From Phlyctochytrium arcticum (Eukaryota; Chytridiomycota; Chytridiomycetes; Chytridiales; Chytridiaceae): DNA of 64,000 nucleotides. Shown piece by piece: positions 24,140 to 36,851 of the stretch (within the stretch, counting starts at the first letter, position 1; each line of letters opens with the position of its first letter). A program made the position numbers and the translations under genes. The notes beneath the pieces are model-generated. The model was not told the origin of the DNA and did no database searches. It saw nothing but the letters and a program-made list of their open reading frames with translations. The stretch covers positions 1,380,035 through 1,444,034 of the forward strand of contig JAHLKI010000005.1 in NCBI GenBank assembly GCA_025602905.1. The letters run 5' to 3'.

Positions 24140-26234
24140 GCTGGCGAGTTTTTATCAAAAAAAAAGCTTTGCGTCCAAAACCGGGCAATCGGATGTCGTG
24201 ATTTGACACAGTTAAATGAAAAGATTCTCGCGACCGGTAAATGAACCGAACTCCTAAAACAAAGCGTATACTGGTAAACAAGGTGAAAATGCAAATGAGA
24301 ATGATGATTGGATCAGAACCTTGTCTCTAGTGGTCCAACTGGTCCAGAGTACTACGTTGCGTTACCGGGAAAAGGTTATTGGCGTTATATAAGTGAATGG
24401 AAAGCCGGAAAATACACTGCAGAATAGGAATGAAGGAAAAGGAAGATTTTGGTTCAGTCGACACGCGTAGGGGATGATTGACACTAGGCAAAGCCAAAAC
24501 TCCTCGGCACCCAAAACCAGATTCTTTGCCCAACGAGATAAAATCATGCCCATGGTTCTGAAATCCAGCACGAAACTCGCTTTCCAGCTGCTACCGGAAA
24601 ATCCCCGGCCCGACTAGCAAACGCGTATCCATGGGTCTCGTCTCAACTCGTCCAGCAAATATTGACAGATTCCATCTTCCTTGTCCTCGCCGTCAAACCT
24701 TGCCAAAGAAAAGGCTCTTCATCTCTATCGACTGCTTTCTGGTTGTTGCGGGATGCGCCAGGTGCAGTAAACTGAGCCGCTCCCTCTGGCAAGCCGGGGG
24801 CGCGGATGGATGCCAAAAACCTCGGCCAGACTCACCGTATTCAAAAGACAAGCTCCTCAAACTCCAGTCTCGCAGTCTGTCGGTGTTGGGGCTCCGTATC
24901 TTAAGTGTTTTGCAGTGGGTGGTAGTAGAAATCCCGGTGGTGGTGTGCAAGAAAACGCTGGATGGCGAGTGGCTCGTTGGTCAAGCGGCGGCTGGCCCTT
25001 GGCTTTGCTTACGATGGGCTGCGGAAGGGCGGAGTCTCAAAAGATGTCGCTTTTCTCGCTGGCGTTTTCTCGGCGTATATAATGGACAGGATGGTTTAAA
25101 CGGAACAGCACAACAGCCTGACTGGCAAGCAGTTTTACAGTGTTTTCCAGAGTTCACTATGCTTGCAACGATTTATCCGGATGTAAACTGCGGGCAATAA
25201 CAAGATCTGGGAGTCGCCTGCAGAGTTCACACGCTTTGCGGGGGACTTGGCAAGCTTACTTGTATTCATCCAAAGTCTCAAATAATTTGAGTACCACTTT
25301 CTTTTCTTACTTCAACAAACTACAGGACTGCATGTCCCTCAATCACTGCTGAAGCGGCCACACCCGGTCTTGCGCCAATCTCTCCAAGGTCGGCCCCGGG
25401 GAGCTCGGTCGCTATTTATAGCATCTACATGACTACCAGAGGCTCATATGTCGGAATTCAGGGTCTTCTGGACTGTTCCCTCATGACATGACATGGGACA
25501 ACAGCTGTCACTTGCCACTTCCTGAACAACATGAGTACAAACATTCATTTTCTACGTGATTTTGTAGCAGGCGCCGGCCCACATTTGGGTGGATATCTTT
25601 GACAATCACCAGCTGGGCCTTTTGGCCTTGTGTGGTTCAGGGCTTCGGCGGCCTGTGAAAGTCATGGACGTCCGATGTGTCCCAGATAGAAGGGACGCTC
25701 GCAACAGATGAGTGGTTATGGCGGAGGTGGAAGTCAGGAGCTAGTAAAGTGATCATCCTCAGATGGGGCGTTGAAGTTTGCTTCCCTTTAATATGTCTAT
25801 GTCTAGGATGTCGAGAAGGCCGAGAGATGCCCAACGAGATGAACCTCCAAATTTCAAATTCCAGACCAACTTTCGCCACGTGACTTGATTATGTGAGCGA
25901 ATCGCCGACCATTGACCAGAAATCGGTTTCAGGCTGTTCAGCGATCTTGGGCACGTACCAAGAGACGAGAAGCCTTTTTTCTATGATTTAGTTTGGTAGT
26001 TAATATTCCCATCCCTCGCGCGGCGTTGGAAATCTTTGGAACAGTGGATTTGTAGACTCTTGCTGGATCAAAAGTATACCCTTGAGTCAAGAGTGCATCA
26101 ACATTGTCTCGTCAACCCAAAGGAAGAGAAAACGCTCTTGATTTCGACCTACAAATCACTGTTGCAGAGCAGGACTCTGCTTATTCCAATCCCCTGTGGA
26201 GGCACGCGTGGTATTTACTTCCTAGTGACCCACA
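24140..26234. other. Divergent intergenic region between RSR1 and the RalGAP gene
   Basis: A 2.1-kb region with no gene I can support; the longest open frame (24631-25200, +) has no recognisable domain and looks like chance. It must contain both 5' ends. AT content rises near 25950-26030, before the RalGAP start. Confidence 0.5.
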
Positions 26235-29200
26235 ATGGCGGAGGAAAAGCGTATGGAAAAGTTACTCAAAAGGGCCAAGCCCTTTCTGGATGAGAAACTG
26301 AAAGCCAAGCAACGTTTGAGCTCTTTGTGGAACTTTCTTGGTGAGATATGGAGTGATTTGTGAATCCTGGATAGATCGTCTGACCAGAAAAGAATCTACG
26401 TCTAGACAATACCAGTGAACCAGATCAGTGCAAGTTCTTTCAGGACCATGATTTTCAAGTCTTTAACGTTTTCCATGAGTGCTTTTCCCATCAAGTGGAT
26501 AAGATCAAAGGTGAAGATTCGGGACATGCTTGCGTTTGGAGAGTTGAAAGTTGAACCTGAAGTTTAGCACGGGAAAAACCGGATAAGCTTCTGTCGGTGA
26601 ATAGCAAGGAAGTGGTGGATCTGATGCGGGTACTGCAAATACTGAGGAAGGTCTTTGTGTTCCTTCCAGAGCGAATGCGGTATGGGTGGCAGAGGAAGAG
26701 CATCGGTATGATGTGTGATTCATTTTCGTCGGAATACCCTTTGTTGATTTCCTCGTAGTGGGAGTTCTTCAAACACTCTTATGCACAGCGAATCATCCTA
26801 AAGTCCGGATCGAAGGGTTCCGGCTCCTCCTACTTTACCTCAATTCCCATTCCTCAGAGTCTGCCGAAGTCATCCCTCTCTACTCAAATGCCTTTCTTCT
26901 TTCAGTCTTTGACGCGTTCCCTTTCCCACTGCCGGCAAACTTGGCTAATCATGATTGCGAAGATCCACCGATAGTGGGTCTAGACTCTCGGGCGGAAGAC
27001 TTGCTGGGACTAGGGGACGACGTCATGTCACCTCAAGGCAGTTATGTCGCTGCCGAAGGCATGTCGAGCTCACGAGCTGATACCTCCAATATTCTCCTAA
27101 AGGATGAGTGGAAAGGGGAGGGAAAGGGAAAGCTCAATCAATCTTCTATTGAATGGGAGCGAAAAGTGCAGACCCTTACTGGAGCCACTTCTTCAAGTGG
27201 GGGAGGGACGACATGTAAGCGGTATATGCATAAACAATGCAACATTTATTGAGATGAACCATAAGTAGACAAAACACATCTTTTACCGTCGCCTACCCCC
27301 TTCACAACCTACGATGCTGTCGATCTTCTGGAAGAGCTCTTGCAAAACATGGTCATGGCGGCCAGTGGTGACATCCCGGCTACGACAACACTCCCAGTCG
27401 CCAGTATAGCATCTCAATATGGCTCCATGCTACGAATCGGCGGCATGGGTGGTGGTGCTATTTCCCGTCATTCCTCATTTGCAGAGATGCGAGCGGGAAG
27501 CGATAGTAAGGCCGATTCAGTTGTTGGCTCGACAACCGCGCAGCCTTCAACGGGGATAGGACTGGGCATAACGATGTCGAACACCGGGGTAGATGAGGCT
27601 CCACCGGCGATACCGAGTCCCGTAGGAAACAGAGAGACCGAACTACCTGTAACGCACCCTGGCCCAGGAACTGGTTGTTTGGGAGCAGACGGTTTGGATG
27701 CTAGGGAAAAGCGACTAAAGTTTATGTGGGAGATCTTCCAGAAATACTACCTAAGGCTACTATTCCCCAAAGTCTCGCGAAAATCTGGTCTACAGGTTGC
27801 TGATGGTGAAGGTACGTGTAGGGCAGAGAGTGCTCGATCACATTGCTCAGGTCGGCTCATATCTCGTAGGATTTGCCACTTGCCCACCACAGCTTCTGCA
27901 TTCTTTAATCAACTTTCTCATCCGACAATGCCTTGATCCCTCCGCTCCAACAACTTCCGCCACCGCCCTCCGAAACCTTTTACTGAACCCAAATTCCCCA
28001 AATTGTGACATGGTCCACGAATGGCTACGACAGGCTATGTTACTGCCGTACATGTGGAGTGACGTGACGAGGGGAGCTATTGCTGTTATTCGAGCGTGGT
28101 GCAGTGTCTCGGTAAGTTATCTTGCCATGTTGTAGGCTGTGAAACTGAAGCGTCTTTCGAAAATGTTAGAATGAGGCACGACCTGCATTCTTACGTGCCC
28201 CTACACCATTACCAGACACATCAGATGAAGACGATTTCCTGAAAGACCATGAATTCGAACAAGGAGAAACCAATTCTTACTTGAGACGATACATTCGATG
28301 CATGAGGTTGACATTCCTTCAAAAGTCCGACAGTGTAGAGTACATTAACGCGCAAGTAGGTTTTGATGCGGTATGGACGGGGGACCGATGTTTTAACACT
28401 CGAGACTATCTCAGATGACCATTTTTGCTGAAGTCTTATCCTTGTATCGGTTCATTATCCTGGATGTGTCCGAACTTCACGTATCCCGTCAAACTCGACA
28501 AACTTTGACCTCCACTCTTCTTGACATTACCTCCCAAGTTCTTTGTCAAACTGATCCTTGCGCAGTCGTGCCATATCCCGCAAGAGCAGCGGAAATTGCA
28601 GATTTACTGTTTGAGACCATCTTTTACACTTGGGTGAGATGCCGGATGAAGGACAACAAGCTTTGGGAGACGCTCCGAAAAGTTTTGAAGGAATGTACAC
28701 GATGGAAAGAATGTATTGGGCAATGGGGGGTAAGGATCTTGAGTAAAAACAGAACAGCAAGACCGCTTTGATGACCTTAACGACATTTAGACTGTGGTTT
28801 TGAAGTTGACTAACGTCATGTGCAAGTACGTTTATCAATCCGACATTGACCTTAATGCTTCCTGTGGTCAAATCCCGTGCTCTGCCACCGACATCTCTCG
28901 GATCATCGCTGCAAACTCCACATCCGCTTCATCGAATACTACCACTGTTCCGAACTTGGCTGCAATACCACATCTCAAAAGTGTCGCGTCAGTTGCGTCT
29001 GCGGCAACCACATTTTCCAAAATTCGAGATAGGTCGCAGAGTATATATCTTGCATCCGGCGTAAACGTAAATCCAAGTGGTCCAAGCACGTCAGGATCAT
29101 CCACTCCAACCTCTACATTGGTGGACCGCCATGAGCGAAGTTCGTTTCTTGTACCGTCAACGCACTCAGGCAGTGTCGCTTCCTCGATGGTTCGCGCCCT

Positions 29201-32200
29201 CTCTCCCCAGACGCGACAAAAAGGAGACTCGAATGGAATGGTGTCCGCGCGAAGTGATCCCGACCTGACCGCGCACACTTACTCTGTAGAGAAGGATAAA
29301 GCTGGCACCGCAATGAAAGGGAGAGATAGCGAATACCGTATGGGATCAAATACAGTGACTGAGGAATCGACAGAGGATACGAGGATAGAAACGCTTCCGG
29401 TATACATACGTAGTCCCTTGATCTTAAAGCTCATGCTGACCTACAGAATCAAAGGCGCCCTTTCTGAAGGACCTTCACCCCACTTCTACCGTTTCAATTC
29501 AGATAGACGCTCTGGAAAAGTATGTCTTCTCATCCTTGTAAACTGACGCTTTCCGATCTAAACTAGTTCTTAGCCCATCCCGAATCCCCATTCTGGCCGT
29601 TCAGCATTCAGTTACTATGCCCGAATTCGTTGATCTGGAAAGTTTATCGTTCTGGGATGCAGAGAATGCTCTCTTTTTGTGGAAAAACATGGTTTGTGTC
29701 CTCGGAAACGTGAACGAGATTGAGGTAAGCAAGGCTACACACTTTCTTCTGGAAAGTGTACTAAATTTTGGGCTCTAATTAGGTACCTGCCAACCATGCA
29801 GCAGCGATGACATTTCTTTTAAATGTTTGGGACCGGTTAGAAAAGGTAACAGACATTTGGAAGATCTGAAGACGATATGATATCTAAATGACTGAATACA
29901 GACGCGTGATTCACAGCCGTACGCAAGTGATTCGCAGCAAATGCCATCCCTTTTCGAGTTCGCGGTGTGGTTCTTTCAGGCCGCCGATATGAATGAGTAC
30001 ATATTCCGCTTGAAAACCCCGCAATCTGCTCCCAACTAATTTGCTTTCTTACCAAGTGAGTTTGCTGATGGCCGCGCCATTGCGTATAGCGCAATATGCA
30101 AAACAATGTGTCGCCGGCACGACCAGGCCTTTCACGACGACTACTATGCTCACTTCTACAGGCTGCTGATCCAGGTTTGTACTGATTGCAGGACTATGGA
30201 GATTTCCATACATTGACCTACGTAAATAGGGTTTAGCGAGTGATGACCGTAAAGTGGTTTATGCCATCTTTCAAAACTGCCAGAAATTTTTCGCACTGGG
30301 TTTGCCTGGAAGTTTTATCTTGGTACAACCCTTTATCAAATGCGTGCGTCAGATGGTGGGTAATTTGTTTGTAGGGACTATCCTGTCGCTTGCGTTTAGA
30401 CTAATTCTGCGGAATAGTTTCTGGAATCGTCATCGAAATCACAATCTCAAACCATTCCCGAAAACGTCCGCCAGGATGCGATAGTTATACTTTCATCTCT
30501 CATCTGCACCCCCAACCACTTTGCGCGACAATCTGACATTGATATGCGATTGACGCCTCAATCACCGAACCATCTCTTGCGCCCCTCACGTATGGAAAGC
30601 AAAGATGGCATGCACGTTGGACCTGAAGTTAGCACTTCTTTTCCAGCACCACTGGAAGACAGTCCAGCAAAAGTTGTGAGCATCACTTCTTCGCTGCTCG
30701 ATCGGCGGGCCCTGACTCCACCACGACCCATCTCGACTTATCAGCCGCAGGCGGCGGGTAATGCCAGTTCGACTGCCCAATCGTGGTCTCATCCTTCACC
30801 TGGATCTTATTCGGTCACATCCCCTTCCCATCCATCATCAAACCGAAACAGCTTACCTCCTGCTGTCCCTTCGCCTTCTCCGGCCGCTTTGGCTGCAGCA
30901 GCCGCAGCCGCAGCTGCTGTCCCCGCCCCCAAAGTTCAATCACCAGCGCATTCCTACAACTTCAGTCCGTCACCAAACATAAATGTTTCCCGCTCTTCAG
31001 TAATTAGAGCTGATAGAAGGCCCAGCCTGTCGCATCAATCATCTTTCGATTTATTCCCAAATACCGAAATGGGCGTACCCATTGTATCGCATATGCAAAC
31101 GGCTGATCCACCTATAATGTCGTTCTTGGACATGAAAGTCGCTATAAAGGATGTATTCCTAGCACTTGCGACCGAAGAACGAAACCCAGGGCGCGTGGAG
31201 CGGAATCCAGATACATTAGCCATGCTGGTGTGGAGTGTGGCATTAGTTGCCTTTGATGAGATGATGGCGGCACGGAGGTATGGGCATTGACTTCTCCGGC
31301 CCATTTGTCAGTATAGTAATGCATATTCACATGACAGGCCAGTAAAACAGATTGTAGATGACTCAATCAACATTCTTCTTGACCACTTGACCGTTGAGAA
31401 TTTGAAAGTTGTTCACGCGGCTGCGGACGGACTTACTCTCTTTGCGCAAAACAAGACGCTCCTGGGCTATCTTGAAAAGGTTGGTGCGCAGGACCATCAT
31501 TTTGCATAAACACATTATCCTGACCGAACGGGACTAGCCTGTTCTTCAAAGCATCGTCGAGAAGATTGTGGGTGCTTTGACTGAACAAATGATGTTTCAG
31601 CATGGAGTTACCCCACATCAAGTTCGAGGTGACGCCCCACACGATATTTGAGTGCCACTATCGCATTCTAACTATTACGTTTTGAAGGACTTATTGTGTC
31701 ACGTCTATTGTATTGCCTCTTGGAGTGGGTCATTATCCTTCCTTCAGACGTGCTGGCTTTGCCAAAGATGGCGCAGATGGTATTTGAAGTAATAGAGAAT
31801 GCGCTAACGGACACTTCCGACACTACTACCGCCCTTCCGGATACATCATCCTCTCTCAATAATACCACGGCTCGTCGTCCTAGAATGAGCATACATGAGG
31901 CTACTGCTCCATTCCTTGGAGGCGCGGGGAATTTGGCGCGGGAAGGTTCAAGGGATCGCCGGAGCGTTATTCAGTTTGATGGCAAGATTGGGGAGAATAT
32001 CGGCAGTATTCCACAACTGAACCAAGCGACTACTGGGACAACAGACGATGCGGATTCGGATTTGGTGATAATAAAAGTATGTAGATTTGTACGGTTCCCC
32101 TTTTGCGATGGTCATCAATTATTTACTATAATACTACAGGAGAGCGCAGAGAACGTGTTGATGCACATCATCCATCATTTTGATGCGTTTTCACCCCCAT

Positions 32201-34587
32201 ACGGAGCCTCGATGCTGAGCAGGTAACACTTTTTACGTGATGGTCTGCTCTGTACCTTATTGATCGTGTGGAAATGTTACCCTTTGAACAGCCAGATTAT
32301 CGATCCGGCACTGTGCGACGACGGCGGCAGCAACGGCGAGCGCTATTTGTACTTTTCGTTCGAGAAAACAACGCTGATCACGTTTGTTGATGTGCCCGGA
32401 CCAACCCCAATAGGTATTTGCCTTCGATGGAATTTAACAAGGCCCTTGTTGTAATATTTTCAATTCGCATAGATTCTCGGGCACGGCTCATCATTCGCAA
32501 TATGACGGGGAGATACTCATGGGATACCTATCTTTTCTATGAGAGTTTGCGTAAAATGCAATCTCGTGTAGAGAGGTTGGCAGATTGGAGTAGCGGGCAG
32601 GCGACTACCGATGATGCCGACAATGACCTGCCATCTCGATTTGACGCCGACCCGTGTCTGTACCAAGGTGTGGTACCCGCATTGACTCTGGCGGATGACA
32701 TTGAAATTGAGCACGAATTGCGAAAGTTTGAACCGTGAGTTGTCGGGATTAAACAGAATGTCCCACTATGACTAACGTAACGCAACTGCTTAGCGATGTT
32801 GTGCTATACTCACGGGAACCTGGAACCATGCCAGAGTGGCATAGTAGTGCGGACATAGAGACCGCAGATATGTTGGATGAGCTATTGCAATAGTAAGTAG
32901 TTGGCTGCTCCAAAAGTACGAGGTACGCTCTTACTCACGGTCATAAGTAGCATCGGTGATGCACATCCAGACTGTCTGCTTCGTGACAAAACACCCCTGA
33001 ACGTCCCATCAGAAGAACACGCCCCCACCCGCGAGGCAGTAGGTGAGATTGCGCGACAGCTACAGCTCCAGGTGGATAAAGAAGCAGAGTGCGCAAAAGA
33101 GTTTCTTTGCGACACGCTTGGCGATGGACCAAGGGGCACGATGTTTGCTGACGGGGACGCTCCCGTCGTTGAGTCGACCGGCACATCAAACGTAAACTTG
33201 GACCAGCGAAAGAGAGTCAACTCGCCCCCGGCGAGTCCTGACGCTGAGGGCCACCTCACACCCACCGAACAACCAGATAATGCGATTGCGATGCCTACAA
33301 CGTCACCACTCCCAAATTTCGAGGTAAATCCTAGCGAGCCAGAAGCTGCCTGCCCGGAAGCACCAGCCGCGGACTTTTCTGCCAAATCCTACGTTCATGT
33401 CAAGCCTGGACCGCATCCGTCCAGTACCCCACCCTTCCAGCGCGCTCGACTACTACTCAGTCATATGGGCCATGTTGACTTTGAAGGCCTCAAAACAGGC
33501 AGTTTCCAGTTGCTGGGCAAGTCGCCGGCATTGTACCGTGATATAAAAGTTTTGGACCGTAAACACGGGTAAGTTTGTTTTCACGACAAGTGGCTCGAGA
33601 GATAAAAATAACCCCCTATTCCATTTCCTCTTGCTTCAGGCGGGAGACTATCAAGCTCGCTGTGATTTATGTTGCGCCTGGTCAAGAGGACGAACAAAGT
33701 ATTTTTCAAAACAGCAGTGGGAGCATTGAATATGAAGAGTTCATTGCAAGTCTGGGTTGGGAGGTTTGTCTTAGCTCTAGCAGTTCGCGTACTACCCTCG
33801 TACTGATCCCCTGTCAGATTGATCTCGCAACACATCCTGGATTTCTGGGCGGTTTGGAAAGAAGCCTGGCAAATGGTCGAGTGGCAACCTATCACTGCAC
33901 AGCAACTATGGAAATGCTGTTTCACGATGTGACGAAAATGCCCAATGATCATAATGATCCGAAACAGCTGAAAAAGGTGAGAAGGCCTTCACCGGTAGCG
34001 ACGAATAATAGTACTCAAACTTTGGATGGTAGAAACGTCATATCGGGAATGATCATGTCCATATTGTGTGGAATGAACATTACCGTGAATACCGGAGGAG
34101 TACGATTGGTGGTGACTTTGGCAATGCCCAAATTGTCATTACCCCACGTCCGGATGGCCTATTTGCCGTGTCGGTCCTCCGCGATCCCAAAGTTCCTTCA
34201 TTCGGTCCTCTTCATCACCAAATGATTGTTAGCAAAAAAGTCCTTGGACCTGTTGTCCGTCAAACTGCATCGAATGCATACCGGGCGGCATTGGCGATGG
34301 GAGATCCCACCCAAAAACGGCATCTCGCTGGGGTACCACTCAACCGCCACGCTTTCGCTGCTCGACGTGAGGATATCAAGACTATTGCGGAGCGACACAA
34401 GGTTGCGAAATGGACCTTTGAACGATTCGTTGAGAGTGTTTTTGCAACCGGGGCAGAAGGGATGGTGGAGCAAAAAGAGGTCGTCCATCCTCCAGGAATT
34501 GGGCTAAGTGCCGGAAACGGGGCTACCACTGCAGCGGTCACCTCACCTGGACAATACCGTCGCAATGTATCTGGTACGCCAGCATAG
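26235..34587 (+). CDS. RALGAPA: Ral GTPase-activating protein alpha subunit (RapGAP domain)
   Basis: Twenty-five exons starting at 26235, 26406, 26568, 26759, 27269, 28170, 28415, 28791, 29605, 29783, 29902, 30057, 30230, 30418, 31338, 31538, 31688, 32140, 32292, 32473, 32794, 32951, 33640, 33818 and 34033; about 2300 residues (human RALGAPA1 2036). Colinear landmarks with animal RalGAP-alpha: LPERMRYGWQRKSI, FQKYYLRLLFP, WLRQAMLLPYM, WKNMVCVLGNVNEIE, FFALGLPGSF, LLYCLLEWV, IIRNMTGRYSWD and RLLLSHMG. The C-terminal RapGAP domain (about 2015-2235) has VIYVAPGQED, ASLGWEIDLATHPGF and RHIGNDHVHIVWNEH, with the catalytic Asn thumb at about 2122. RalGAP-alpha with a beta subunit inactivates Ral/Rheb-type GTPases. 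Ser/Pro- and Ala-rich inserts occur in exons 8 and 14. One extra base near 27765-27770 breaks the frame (see findings). Confidence 0.9.
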
Positions 34588-34779
34588 TATACCATGGGGC
34601 ATGAAAGTTTGTATATACACTGCAGCATGAGCTTGGACGACTTGTAAATATACCGAATGCATTTTGATCATTTCAACATAGACAGCGAAACACAATAACA
34701 ATAATTTCCATTCTTCTCAACAAATACAAAAAATGACTTGAGGCCTTTTGCTCAACATGGCCTCAAGAAAGAATGCTCT

Positions 34780-34863
34780 GCCTACTGCTCAACGTAGACT
34801 AACAAAATAGAACAATCGAAGCCTACTGCTCAATGTAGACTAACAGAATAGAACAATTGAAAA
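34780..34863. repeat. Two tandem copies of a 42-nt unit
   Basis: GCCTACTGCTCAACGTAGAC then CTAACAAAATAGAACAATCG, repeated once with three or four changes. Lies about 200 nt after the RalGAP stop. Confidence 0.7.
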
Positions 34864-34896
34864 GAACACTGTCCCTTGCCGCACTATATAACCCGC

Positions 34897-35277
34897 CTAA
34901 TACAATGAACTGACATTCCACAACTTGACCAACTCTAGCTTTGCAACCTCACTCAACAACGAGTTTGGTCCTTGGTTTGCCCAGGCAGCTTGTCCGGTAA
35001 CATTTGATGTTGTCTTTAACGGGCCGTTGAAGGAGAAGATTCCGGCAGTTTGGAGAATTGGTTTTCGAATGCTACTGGGTGTGTTTACGGATGAGTGACT
35101 GGGGGTACTTGCTGAAGTCAGACTTCCTGAATCAGCCTGCTGAGGTGCCGACATACGACGGTTTTGACAGTGACGCTTGCACATGTTGTGGATGGTGTGA
35201 AAAAACTTTTGTTGTTGTAGTGACTTGTGCTGGCTTGAATTCAAGCACCGGGGCAAAGACCCCCCAGATTTATACAT
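34897..35277 (-). CDS. Hypothetical small Ser/Thr-rich protein
   Basis: A 126-codon open frame with two internal ATGs; the most natural start may be MSAPQQADSGSLTSA, giving about 85 residues. Ser/Thr/Pro-rich first half, then ILQTAGIFSFNGPL and SLLSEVAKLELVKLW, which looks like an amphipathic helix. Codon use is protein-like. No family recognised. Convergent with the RalGAP gene, ending 310 nt from its stop. Confidence 0.35.
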   Translation of the reverse strand: MYKSGGSLPRCLNSSQHKSLQQQKFFHTIHNMCKRHCQNRRMSAPQQADSGSLTSASTPSHSSVNTPSSIRKPILQTAGIFSFNGPLKTTSNVTGQAAWANQGPNSLLSEVAKLELVKLWNVSSLY

Positions 35278-35284
35278 TCGCCAT

Positions 35285-35638
35285 TTAGTCTTTCACTGCA
35301 AAAGTTCTTTGTTTACGTTGGCTTGTCAAAACGTGAATGGTGTCCGACCGTATCCAGCATTCTTGTAAAAGCACCATGGGTTTGGGGATCTTCCTTTTCG
35401 GCCTATTTACGGAACCCTGAAAGTAGACAATAGGTACGCGGGGGGGTAGAACGGGATCGTGTGGACAAACATACAGTTGAGTTTCAGCAACCACTGTTCT
35501 CAGTGATTTTGCATTAAGATAAATACTGTCCACAATACGATGCTTGGAAATATAGAAATAGAAGGCCGAGCCGGCAAAAGACTTGTATGAAATCCCGCCT
35601 TCCATTGTCGATTTGTCCACATACTCGAGTCTATTCAC
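35285..35638 (-). CDS. Hypothetical open frame upstream of the previous one
   Basis: 117 codons open from MNRLEYVDKSTMEGG to TFAVKD. It ends 8 nt before the start of the next frame on the same strand, in a different frame, so the two could be exons of one gene or unrelated. No domain seen. Confidence 0.25.
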   Translation of the reverse strand: MNRLEYVDKSTMEGGISYKSFAGSAFYFYISKHRIVDSIYLNAKSLRTVVAETQLYVCPHDPVLPPRVPIVYFQGSVNRPKRKIPKPMVLLQECWIRSDTIHVLTSQRKQRTFAVKD

Positions 35639-36851
35639 TCGTCGGCCTTTCGGTCGGGGGTAGGCGTCAAATGCTCATTTTTGGTTGTGACTGTGTTTAG
35701 CCCAAGCTTTCAAATTGTCACCACCAGTAGACCGATGAATGCAACATGAGAGCTTTGAATAAGCTACCATAACCTCTTCCATGATGATAATAACATTTAC
35801 ACAATATGAGAAATGCATGCCGAAAGTTCACAATTCGTGCTCTGATGAATGCGCAGACACCCATGATACAATATGATGTCTCATACACAAACTGCCATTC
35901 ACTAAAGCATTGCAATGGCTTCGAGCTATAACTGGCTCTCTTTGGTTGCATGTCAACCCCGGTCAACATTTCTCAAACTCCGAGAAACTCCGCTGGATTA
36001 TGTAAGGGCAAGCCACGGCTGAGCCACGGCGCAGCAGCGAGTTCAGCACTGCGGCAGCAGCTTTCGTAGTAGACACTTTCGAATTCAAATTCAACACCTC
36101 TTGTGCAACGCAATCAGGGTTCTGAAATGTTTGACCAACAACTTTATACTCAGCTCTGATCCCGGCACACCAGGAAAATGTGACATTTCGGGACTGTCAT
36201 CTCCGAAAACCCCTGATTTGCAGTGTAGATTCTGTAGAACTATGAGATACTCGAATATGACCTTTCCCCCTCCGTGATTTTGTCGGCACAAGTCTGTAAA
36301 ATTAGCTTACTGCTGCTCACCCAGCTGCTCACCGCTGCGTATTCTGATTCAAGTCATGTTGGAATGAAGTCGGCGTACTCCAGTACTTTTGTTCCATCGG
36401 CGCCCTGATTGGCGTCGCATCTAGCGAAAAAGACAATCATTGAAAAGTTGCAGCGTGATGCTACTAATGATAGTGAGATCTGAGGGGACGAATGCAAGTG
36501 CAAAGCGAGTATTTGTCTCAAGATTGCCGATTAGTGCTATTTTGTGTACCACGGAATGTTACGATTTTCACAAAGGACATGCATGGCCAGTGGGGCAGCA
36601 AGGGCTGCAACTTTTTTAGTTGTATGAATTTACTTTGGGAAAGTCAGGGAGAAGCGATCAAGATTTTGTGTATCGCATATGTACGACTACCGTGTTGACA
36701 CCATCGGTCAAGGCGGCCAAGGCCCCTTGGTCCCGTTTCCTGACCAACAACGTAAAATTGGTCGTGAGTATCTGCGAATATAAAGGGGAGGGGGTCTTGT
36801 CGAAAGTCGCAGGCTCGTTTTCTTGACCCCATTTCGCCCGGCCGCTGATCT

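Larger units (their letters stand above)
34588..36851. other. Intergenic stretch between RalGAP and prolyl oligopeptidase
   Basis: Contains a 42-nt unit repeated twice (34780-34863), two adjacent minus-strand hypothetical frames (34897-35638), and about 1.2 kb (35640-36851) in which I see nothing but the presumed promoter of the peptidase. Confidence 0.5.

Noticed and set aside
24631..25200. 189-codon plus-strand open frame between RSR1 and RalGAP
   Set aside because: Composition rich in Arg, Cys, Trp and Ser without a domain or splice context; looks like a chance frame.
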